A stretch of 64,000 nucleotides of DNA from Nothopassalora personata (Eukaryota; Ascomycota; Dothideomycetes; Mycosphaerellales; Mycosphaerellaceae): positions 1,984,001 through 2,048,000 of the forward strand of contig CM066294.1 in NCBI GenBank assembly GCA_033816765.1, given 5' to 3'. Position numbers and translations under genes: made by a program. Below, piece after piece: positions 56,191 through 64,000 of this stretch; position 1 is the first letter of the stretch; each line of letters starts with the position of its first letter. Below the pieces are notes generated by a model that was not told the origin of the DNA, ran no database searches, and worked only from the letters and a program-made list of their open reading frames with translations.

Positions 56191-58918
56191 ATGTCGCACC
56201 AACCCGCAACATCATCAACCTCCAACAGCGCGGCAAGCTCATCGAGGAAAGCGAAGACGATGATGATGCATGGTAATAATGACGGGCTTCATGTCGTCGT
56301 CCGGCTCACGCAATCAAAGGGACTGGAAGGCGCTTTCCGTGTGCAGGTCCTGCCGGAGAGTTTACAGCAGGCAGGCCTGACCACGGGCGACTTGTGTGAG
56401 ATCTCCAATGAGGAAGGCACGCGCGGTTATGGTATTGCCTGGAGAGCCGACGACAAGATCAACAGACCGAAGACCCGGCCGGCCAAGATGACGGACATCT
56501 TCCAAAGGTATGTTCACATACGCTGCATGCACCCGCTAGACTTCTAGCATTGCATCGCTCAGCTAACGCTCCTCTCTCTCTCTACCTAGCGCATTTGGAT
56601 TTGAGGAAGGCTCCAAGGTCACCATATCCCGCACTGCTTCACAAATATACCGTGCCGACAAGATTGTACTATCTGATGTGACGCCCCCGCATTTCATCGC
56701 ACCCAACGAGCCAGACGACAACCTCTGGAAGACTCGTGTTGCCGCATTGTTCGCAGCATGCGAGGGTATTGCACCAGGTAAGTACGCAGGCTGCTGCACT
56801 CACTCATCGAGTCTCCCTTGTAGCACTGTTTGCTGAGCTGCCGTCACGCGAGTGTGCCATAGTTCGCGGCAATCACTTCCAGAGCTGATTCATCCCAGGC
56901 ATCACGTTCGATGTCACCAAGCGCAAATCGAAGAAGCGATTCTTCGTTGAGAGTATTGACGCTGCAAACGCGCCAGGCGACTCCCTTTTCAGATATGACG
57001 ACACCACGGCCCTCGTGTTCCGCCAGGACACGGATAGTCTGTCGAACGCAGCTCCCGACGGTACTGCCAATGGCTCCGCTAATCATGTGGCGAACGGCGA
57101 CCCCAACGCCGCGCGGAACGGTGGATGCGCCAACTTGACTGGCCTCGGGACACCAGATGTACGCTTCCGTTTGGACGCAGATCGTATCGGCGGCCTGCTG
57201 GAGCAATGTCAGCAGCTGAACTTGCAAATTAAGCGCTTGCTAGTCCTTTCTCAACAGCGCGGCTGGCACGGTGGCAGGAATCCCGCGATACTGCTCTATG
57301 GCTACGCAGGCACAGGAAAGACGATGCTGCTGCGCAGAATCGCGGAGTGCGGCTTCAAGAGCGTGCTTCATCTCGACCGCTCTACGCTGAACGGCGGTAC
57401 TGTATCGAAGAACAAGACCATCATCGGTGACAACTTCCACGAGGCGATGAAGAACCAGCCGTCACTCATCGTTATGGACAATCTCGACAAGCTCATGGGT
57501 CAGGACGACACCTCCTACCTTGACACGATCGAGGCTCACATGCGTCACGTTCAAGGCAATCGTGTGATGGTTGTGGGCGCCACCAGAAAAGTCTGCGACA
57601 TCGCAGACTCCGCCATCGCTCCAGACCACTTCAGCAGGCATATCGAGCTGCACATTCCCGACCTGGGAGCAAGAGAGCAGATTCTGAATGTCCTCCGGCA
57701 GAAGCCGGCATTTGCCAAGGACACGCTGACCACCATCATTGCTTCCCGTACCTCTGGGTTCACTGGTCGAGACCTGGCCATGCTTCACAAGACTGCTGCC
57801 ATCGAGGCTGCCGACCGATTCGACGAGGAGCAGGAGAGACTGGCTATGGCTCACTCTCCAGCGCCACCTGCATATACGGACGTGGCATCTCCGGCCGAAG
57901 ACAGCCTGCCAAACGCACCAAATGGCGAGGTCGATGATATCCTACTCTGCGATTTCGAGATCGCCCTCAAGAAAGTCAAGCCGACAGCACTCCGCGAGAT
58001 CTTCACCGAGAAGCCGACGACTACCTGGAGTGACATCGGAGGATCCAACACAGTGAAGAGCAGCTTTGATCGAGTCATTGCCTGGCCACTCCAGCACGGC
58101 GAAGTCCTCGACAGTTTCCAGTATCAGCCTGCGAAAGGCATCCTGATGTATGGTCCACCCGGTTGCTCCAAGACACTCACCGCTCAGGCGGTCGCGAACA
58201 CATACAACTGCAACTTTATTGCTGTGAAAGGCGCTGAGCTGGTCAGCAAGTATGTGGGCGACTCGGAAGCGGCTATTCGCGAGGTAAGTCGTTTGAGCGT
58301 GCGGAGGAGCATCACCGTAGCTCAGTCAGGCTTTCTCCCTCGAGAGCAGGGTCTGCTCGAAAATTTGCTGACAACATCGACCAGGTCTTCCGCAAAGCTC
58401 GCACTGCGGCACCTTGTGTCATATTCTTCGACGAGATTGACTCGATTGGTTCCCATCGCGACAGTGGTACTACGGGGCTGAACGTCCTCACCACACTACT
58501 GAACGAGATGGACGGCTTTGAAACAGCGCGCGGCGTGCTCATCCTGGCTGCAACCAACAAGCCAGAGATCCTGGACGCGGCCTTGATGCGACCAGGTCGA
58601 CTCGATCAACATGTCTATCTGGGACCGCCGAACGATCTCGCTCGACGGGAGATCCTCGACATAGTGATGCGCAATGTGCCCCTTAGCAGCGACGTAAGCT
58701 TCGAGACACTGGTCGCGGCAACTTCGGGTTACTCTGGCGCGGAGATCGCGAGGATTTGTCAGTCCGCGAAAGAACCCGCGATTACGAGGGCAATCAATGG
58801 TGAGGCTGCCATGGTGACTGCTGCCGACTTCGAAGCGGTGCTGAAAGTGACGCCGCGCGGCATAACGCAGGAAATGTTGGCAGCGTTTGAGGCGTTTGCG
58901 GCCAGGAAAGATGCCTAA
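56191..58918 (+). CDS. AFG2: AFG2/Drg1-type double AAA ATPase, four exons
   Basis: Exons 56191-56507, 56590-56777, 56899-58283 and 58385-58918 give 807 residues. An N-domain (about 30-170) precedes two AAA modules. D2 is standard: Walker A GPPGCSKT near 586, the signature of Afg2/SPATA5, Walker B FFDEID near 645, and AATNKPEILDAALMRPGRLD. D1 has Walker A GYAGTGKT near 303, but its Walker B reads VMDNLD, so Asn363 replaces the catalytic Glu. Afg2/Drg1 releases Rlp24 from pre-60S particles in the cytoplasm. The 121-bp second intron could hide a small exon (56824-56854). The divergent D1 means a paralogue of Afg2 is possible. Confidence 0.8.
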
Positions 58919-59223
58919 AGAGTGCTGCTGTGCCGTTGATGTGGCGATTTGGCTACAAGGAGAGATATCGAAAAGTGAAGAAGCTTGGAGCGACCAGCTC
59001 CTGGGCAGTCTATTCGATATTGTGGCAGAGATAAAGCTGCATGAATGAACCTCAAAACATTCTACGCTATGATAAGAGCTAGATTCGGACCAACACTTGA
59101 GCGCCATGTACCTGCAGTACCTCTGATCGGTCGCAGGGTACATCCACCGAACGTCCTCATACCTCTCTTTATCATTTCCTGCTGAGTAACACCAACACCG
59201 ACACCACTTCCAGTCCACCCACC
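58919..59223. other. Intergenic, nothing recognised
   Basis: 305 bp after the AAA ATPase gene. Confidence 0.4.
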
Positions 59224-59411
59224 ATGGCTCCAACCCTCATCAGCGCCACACCCTCAGCCTACGCCCGAATCAACCGCACAGCATTGCATGGAAAAAGGGC
59301 GTCCACAAAGTTCCCTACAACGGCCAATCGACTCAAACACACCAAACTACAACCCCTCTCGAAAAGCTCCTCATCATGATCCTAGACGGAGCAAGGCGTT
59401 CAATACGATAG
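59224..59411 (+). pseudogene. Glutathione S-transferase N-terminal domain relic
   Basis: The ATG at 59224 opens MAPTLISATPSAYARINR, matching the first strand and helix of fungal GST-like proteins (A-T-P-S-P-Y-A-R-K-V-R). The next conserved parts appear one frame over: WKKGVHKVPYNGQSTQTHQ and then TPLEKLLIMILDG, equivalent to the usual N-P-L-E-K-L-P-V-L-I-L-x-D-G. That frame stops at TAG 59409-59411. The C-terminal alpha-helical domain is not visible downstream. A frameshift around 59278-59290 plus the early stop make this a broken gene. A missed small intron at the shift is not impossible, but no donor-acceptor pair is evident. Confidence 0.6.
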
Positions 59412-59686
59412 GCCTCGTTTCGTTGCCAGGAACTCCTTCTCGGTCTCCACAAGTGCGCCGAGCAAGGGGTCCCTCGCTCATGCCCAAAGCCTTTAAACGA
59501 GCTACAGGCTACAGCCGGAGGCGAAGCGGCTTCAGGTTTCAACTTTCTGGCGCAGGGACGTGTGCATGCCATGCGAAGTGTGATTCTCCGTATTTCGTGC
59601 CAGCTTGGTCGTGGCTTTGGCCTGCCGGTTGTATGTTACTGGCTCAAGCTGATGGGTCGAATTTCTGGCTCACGGAGTTTGATCTC

Positions 59687-59703
59687 TGTGTGTGTGTGTG
59701 TGT
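59687..59703. repeat. TG microsatellite
   Basis: Eight and a half TG units. Confidence 0.85.
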
Positions 59704-60096
59704 CTCGGAGGCCCTCAGAGAATTACTGCCTTCGTCGCGCTGCGCGCAGGAGGAGCAAGCTGCAAAGTTTTCGGGGCGGGAACTGGTTCTACAGTATCCT
59801 CGATCAGCTAGCTGGGTTGCCAGCTTGTATGTAGTTCTATGTGATTTGCAGACATTTTACTGAGCGGTTTCAAAGCTTTGCGCGAAAAATAAAAAAAATC
59901 CCCAAGTCTCACAGCTCATGATGTGATGATGGTACATGTATTTATTGCCAAGCTGGTCAGTTTCTTCTACACAGAGTACTACTACAGTCAGACGTAGTGA
60001 GTGCGGCAGCCGCTGCGTGCCGAAATACAAAGGTCCTGCCTGCCGCCGCGGCTTTCAACCGAAAGCCACACTGGTCAAGTAAAGGAAACAAGCCCC

Positions 60097-60119
60097 ATCG
60101 ATCGATCGATCGATCGATC
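60097..60119. repeat. ATCG tetranucleotide microsatellite
   Basis: About 5.75 perfect ATCG copies; self-complementary. Confidence 0.9.
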
Positions 60120-60221
60120 CCTCTCTCTCCCAGTGGAAAGGAAAAGCCTAGCAAGAATCCTCCAGATGATCCGATCAGTGAGTGCCCTTTTCCCCGGCTG
60201 CAGATTTGACCACCATGAAAG

Positions 60222-60250
60222 ACAACAACAACAACAACAACAACAACAAC
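60222..60250. repeat. AAC trinucleotide microsatellite
   Basis: About 9.7 perfect copies of ACA/AAC. Confidence 0.9.
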
Positions 60251-60846
60251 ATCATCCATATCCGACTCCCAGACGCACGAGTCGACGAGATTTCGCATCA
60301 TAATCGGGCGAGCGCTCGCTCTCCAAGAGCCTCTGCTGATCAGCAGGCTGCTGTGAACTGGTCGCAAAAGAAGGAATGGTGGCACAGCTGACAGGCAGCC
60401 TCATTCAGGGGAAATCTTCAGGTCAGCAAGCGAAGGAGATGTGGTGGATGATCATTCAGACCACTGGCCTTGTCAGGAGAACTTGCTCCGAAGCGGATCT
60501 TGGCAGATCTTGCAAATTGTCTTGGTAAGGTGTCGTACCTGGGGGAGTTGCGAATTGGGCGAGGAGTGGATTTGACACATTGGTAGTCTGATAGAGACAC
60601 GTTTAGCGCTTGATCGTCGTGCATGCCCCTCGCGTTCCGGTGGAGTGAGGTAGGCCCGGCAAAAGCGTCAAGGCTCCGAGACGGCGCGATCGTACTGGTC
60701 GTACGGTCTAAGAAATGAGACCGGGCGTTTTTGTTTCATGTGACCGCATGCAACCACTGAAGATGGCGGCTGTGGCAAGCCCTCAGGCATTCTATTCCAT
60801 TCACTATGCATAACACTCCACCTGTCTATGGGTATCAATCTCCCCT

Positions 60847-63800
60847 CTATATCAACTCCTCATCTCCATCCTCATCAATAACACCACCAAGCGCATTATC
60901 ATCCTCTTCATCCTCGTCCTCATCATCATCCACCGCTTCAACTCTCTGCTTGACTGCAGGCGGCGGCAGCTGACCACCACCCTCCTTCAGCGCCTTGACC
61001 TTCGCGTTCGTCATCTCAAAGATATATTGTCCAAGATGCTCTACGCCTGTCATCTCTGCAACGCCCTCAGGCGCCTTGTCATTCAGCTCTCGTGAAGTTG
61101 GGAACATCTCGTTGGTGACTAGGCTTAACGTATCGCTCCGCTCGAAAAGGGGTGCGAAGGCTTCTCTGAGCTCGAGGGAAGACTCGAAGACTTCTCGTCT
61201 GCCGAGGACGTAGAGACCTAGGCGAGCACGAGACAGGGCGACTGTTAGGCGACGAAGGTCGCGGAGGTAGCCTGGCGACTTGGTTCGCACGAGGGACAGT
61301 ATGACATAGTCGTTCTGTTCACCTTGGTACTTGTCCACAGTGCCGAGCCATCCAGGTAGGCCAAAGAGGCGGTTCTCCTTGCATCGGTGGTCCAGAACGT
61401 TTTTGATCAGGGCCTTCTGTCCAGCGTATGCTGTCAAGATCGTGATCTTCTCCGCCGGGTAGCCAAGGAGGCGCATGTACTGGTACAGTGCGACGGCATA
61501 CTCTGCTTCACCCAAGTTCTGGATGAAATGTGGTGTGGGCTCCGTCTCGCCCTGGTTCTGATAGTCGGGTACATCGATAAATTGGTAGTCGTAGCGGAAG
61601 CCAGCATTTGCTGCAACGAACTCTGGGGCGGTTGACGTGAATGGTAAGTTCTGGAGAGTTGGATATCGCCACTTGTATAGGGCGGCGAGAGAAGGTCGTG
61701 ATCTTCCCTGGGCGTCGAGCTGAATGTGTGGCACACCGAGGCGGATCAGTCGTTGAAAGAGAGACTGCTCCAGGTTGGCATAGCTTTTCAGAGCATTGTT
61801 CTGTATGACCGGCGAGTTCTGCAGGTGGTCGCCGACCAATACGATGCGCTGTAATTGTGATTCAGCTGGCTTGCCGTCTTGAATGCGTGGTGCTTGAAGC
61901 ACAAATGGGACGAAGTTCTCCACCTCTGTGATCTGAGCAGCTTCCTCCATGATCACATTGTCATAGTGAAAGCCGAGGTTCGCGATCTCCTGTCTCCTAA
62001 TAGCCGCGTGTGTAGATGTCATCGCGATGATGCGAGCCTCCTTGACGAGTAAGTAGTTCGCCTTATCGCGTTGTGTTCGCAAGATCTCGAAAGGTCGAAC
62101 ATCAGCTAGCTCATCGAACACACGCCGAATGTGCCTCTCGCAACCTTGAGCGGTCTCAATAACCTGCTCCTTTGTTGCGTCCGGCGTAAAGAGTGGTTGG
62201 GGCGCATCAGCGAAGAAGGCGTGGAATGGGAACGATATGATCAGATCTTCGGCCTTCGCTTCTTCCGACTTGCACAACTCCCAGTAACGATTCCAGAGCG
62301 GTTGTACCCAAACTTGATCGAAGTAGTCTGCATTTTCACAGCTGGAACCATGGGCTCCGACTGCCCCAATGCTCGCCGCCAGACGTTGCACTTCGGCAAG
62401 GTGATAGCCAGCGCGTTCGTTGAAAGACTCAACCCGGCCAGCTTTGCTGAAGCTCGCTTCTGTTGTAAGGTCTTCCTCTCCGTGGCCCAGACGAAGCAGA
62501 TGTCGATCGTCGATATCGAGCGCCACGATTTTCTGGAAGAGCTGGTTGAGAGCCTGGTTTGAGTGTGCGATGAGGAGTGTGCGTTGTTGCGGGAAGTTGT
62601 GGTAGATGTTGTTGATGATTTGCGTGGCGACATCAGTTTTGCCCGTGCCGGGCGGTCCGACGATCATGGTCAAACCGGGTTGGGTGCCAGAAGTGATTGC
62701 CGCGACTTGTGTTGGGGTGAATCGCACGACGTTCAACTTATGGACATCCGTGGAATACGGTCCCAGGTTTGGCGGCTTATAGGTGGACACTCTGTACGTC
62801 TCTGCGGGTGGTGCAGGTTGTTCTGGACCATCTGGTTGATCGTGCTTTCGCTTCTTGCTCTTCTTGGGGGGAGGTGGCGCAGGTTGCGTGCCCGTCGACT
62901 CGAGCACATAGGGAGGAGGGAAGACGCGATCAAATTTCGGATCAGGTTCCAAGGTCTTACCGGCGAGTGATTCTATCAAATGTTGCCAGTCCAGGAAAGT
63001 GTCTCGGTAGTCGACGCTACTCAGCTTGTTCGGTAGTCGTTTGTATGTCGCGGACTGGGGGTCGCCGTATCCTAGAAACACTTCTTGTAACCAGCTTGGC
63101 ACGGGTGCATCAGACAGCGCAAGCTGCTTGATGCTTTCCAGGACAGGTCGGAAGTTGTTCTCCCGTGCTCGTCTGCGGACCACAACGTTGATGCTTTCGT
63201 AGATGTCACCCTTGCCAGCATCTGCTCGCTCCTTGTCCACCTTGTAAGCCGCGGCGTCGAGCCTGAGTAACAATCGTCGTGATCTTGGTCGTGGCGCGCC
63301 ATCAATATAATCTTGCTGCTCTTGACCTTGGCGAACTGGCCTGCTGTTTTCGTCGAGAACACTGATGACTTCAGCACATCTCACGTGCTTCAGACCTGTC
63401 GCCTCGGCCGCTGAGTGCTTGCTATTGCCGTTGGTGAGCTTCATACCGGTGTCTTGTGGGTGCAGAGCAAGCAGGAAGACGACATCGTCTGGCCGAAGTG
63501 TCTCCCACTCCCGTCTAAGAGCTGGCTGCAATCTGCTGACATCCAGCACGACCTCAACCTTTACTTCCGCCGGTACTACTTCTCCGACACGAGGTGCTAC
63601 GGTGTCGATTATGCCAGGCTTGCTGATAGGTATCGCTAGTCGTGAAAAGCCATCGAATCTGGTAATCCCACCTCCGAGACGAGGCTTCAGCCGTTTTATG
63701 GTATCCTCAAGGTGTTTCCTAATGCCGTAAAGTGCTTCGTGTCGGTAAAGCACGAACGACCTGTAGAGGAAGTCGCCTATCGTCAGGTACTGGAGGTTCA

Positions 63801-64000
63801 GCTTCGGTATAGACAAAGGTCGTGAGTGGTCGTGCTCCTCGTCAACTCGAAGCATCGCATTGTCGTACAGCGTTTCCTCGGTAGGCAGTACTCGCAGCGG
63901 CCGTAGCCTCTCGGTATAGTATGGCTTCTTCTCGATCATCTCCACCAGGATCTCGACGAGGAAAGACCGATCTCGGACCAGCAACGACCTCTCTGGGTAT
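60847..64000 (-). CDS. CWF11: Intron-binding protein aquarius/Cwf11 (SF1 helicase), partial at right edge
   Basis: The frame is open to the window edge, so the N-terminus (several hundred residues in the family, an ARM-repeat region) is missing; 1050 codons are visible. The visible part starts SLLVRDRSFLVEILVEMIEK, then LRPLRVLPTEETLYDNAMLR, a typical aquarius block. The SF1 helicase core follows: Walker A VGPPGTGKTDVATQI, DEAQ-type MEEAAQITEVENFV, TVDKYQGEQNDYVILSLVRT and VALSRARLGLYVLGRR. Aquarius binds the intron upstream of the branch site in spliceosomes and links splicing to snoRNP assembly. The C-terminal tail is strongly acidic (DDDEDEDEEDD). No intron is seen in the visible part. Confidence 0.93.
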   Translation of the reverse strand, partial: YPERSLLVRDRSFLVEILVEMIEKKPYYTERLRPLRVLPTEETLYDNAMLRVDEEHDHSRPLSIPKLNLQYLTIGDFLYRSFVLYRHEALYGIRKHLEDTIKRLKPRLGGGITRFDGFSRLAIPISKPGIIDTVAPRVGEVVPAEVKVEVVLDVSRLQPALRREWETLRPDDVVFLLALHPQDTGMKLTNGNSKHSAAEATGLKHVRCAEVISVLDENSRPVRQGQEQQDYIDGAPRPRSRRLLLRLDAAAYKVDKERADAGKGDIYESINVVVRRRARENNFRPVLESIKQLALSDAPVPSWLQEVFLGYGDPQSATYKRLPNKLSSVDYRDTFLDWQHLIESLAGKTLEPDPKFDRVFPPPYVLESTGTQPAPPPPKKSKKRKHDQPDGPEQPAPPAETYRVSTYKPPNLGPYSTDVHKLNVVRFTPTQVAAITSGTQPGLTMIVGPPGTGKTDVATQIINNIYHNFPQQRTLLIAHSNQALNQLFQKIVALDIDDRHLLRLGHGEEDLTTEASFSKAGRVESFNERAGYHLAEVQRLAASIGAVGAHGSSCENADYFDQVWVQPLWNRYWELCKSEEAKAEDLIISFPFHAFFADAPQPLFTPDATKEQVIETAQGCERHIRRVFDELADVRPFEILRTQRDKANYLLVKEARIIAMTSTHAAIRRQEIANLGFHYDNVIMEEAAQITEVENFVPFVLQAPRIQDGKPAESQLQRIVLVGDHLQNSPVIQNNALKSYANLEQSLFQRLIRLGVPHIQLDAQGRSRPSLAALYKWRYPTLQNLPFTSTAPEFVAANAGFRYDYQFIDVPDYQNQGETEPTPHFIQNLGEAEYAVALYQYMRLLGYPAEKITILTAYAGQKALIKNVLDHRCKENRLFGLPGWLGTVDKYQGEQNDYVILSLVRTKSPGYLRDLRRLTVALSRARLGLYVLGRREVFESSLELREAFAPLFERSDTLSLVTNEMFPTSRELNDKAPEGVAEMTGVEHLGQYIFEMTNAKVKALKEGGGQLPPPAVKQRVEAVDDDEDEDEEDDNALGGVIDEDGDEELI

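Larger units (their letters stand above)
59412..60846. other. Intergenic with microsatellites
   Basis: 1.4 kb with no supported gene. It holds TG, ATCG and AAC repeats (listed separately) and a run of A at 59887-59901. A 90-codon frame at 59562-59834 is Arg/Ser-rich with no domain; part of it is the TG repeat. Confidence 0.5.

Noticed and set aside
56824..56854. Possible small extra exon of the AFG2-type gene
   Set aside because: In-frame and bounded by AG and GT, but joining 56777 directly to 56899 gives a better fit to the family.
60001..60391. Plus-strand frames with poly-Gln, poly-Asn or basic products
   Set aside because: They are translations of the ATCG and AAC microsatellites.

Overview
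The window is nuclear DNA from a filamentous ascomycete (Pezizomycotina), most likely a dothideomycete. The support is short GT-AG introns of mostly 46-121 bp, GC-rich third codon positions, two Zn(II)2Cys6 regulators with fungal-specific domains, a HET-domain gene, a patatin-type NTE1 phospholipase and a fungal DASH-complex gene. I see no bacterial, viral or organellar segment, no rRNA, no convincing tRNA and no CRISPR.

Layout, left to right. (1) 0.3-6.9 kb: SLH1, a single-exon Ski2-like helicase, divergent from a five-exon DAD4 kinetochore gene that I rebuilt by hand. (2) 7.9-14 kb: Zn2Cys6 regulator, FAD monooxygenase, DUF1349 protein and an NmrA-like remnant. (3) 14-23.3 kb: a looser accessory stretch with a small inverted-repeat element, a small unknown gene, a DUF7918-type nuclear protein, a HET-domain gene, a broken unknown gene and a small 2EXR/F-box-like gene. 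(4) 23.5-30.3 kb: PAF1 and NTE1, divergent. (5) 30.3-36.3 kb: a gene-free interval with a cluster of perfect hairpins, then a second Zn2Cys6 regulator facing a six-exon sugar transporter. (6) 37-50 kb: arginine methyltransferase HMT1, a second sugar transporter, a TANGO2/NRDE protein, mitochondrial GatA, a coiled-coil protein, PER1 and a TFIIIC WD40-type subunit. (7) 50-60.8 kb: a secreted cysteine-rich protein that looks like a fungal defensin-type precursor, an unresolved 2.3-kb zone with long G and C runs, a mitochondrial RNA-binding-like protein, an AFG2-type AAA ATPase, a glutathione-transferase relic and microsatellites. (8) 60.8-64 kb: the C-terminal part of the spliceosomal helicase aquarius/Cwf11, cut by the right edge.

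Most genes are unrelated housekeeping functions: translation quality control, mitosis, transcription elongation, Pol III transcription, splicing, GPI-anchor remodelling, mitochondrial translation and phospholipid turnover. Two regulator-plus-enzyme or regulator-plus-transporter neighbourhoods (7.9-12.1 kb and 31.4-36.3 kb) could be small metabolic units, but neither is a full biosynthetic cluster.

The least expected items are the possible two-peptide defensin-like precursor (51.2 kb), the hairpin cluster (30.9-31.1 kb), the inverted-repeat element whose arms differ only by transitions (15.1-15.4 kb), the DAD4 start codon isolated as a 3-nt coding exon, and an AAA ATPase whose first Walker B glutamate is asparagine. 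Splice sites, spans and product names were read by eye; no database search was possible.
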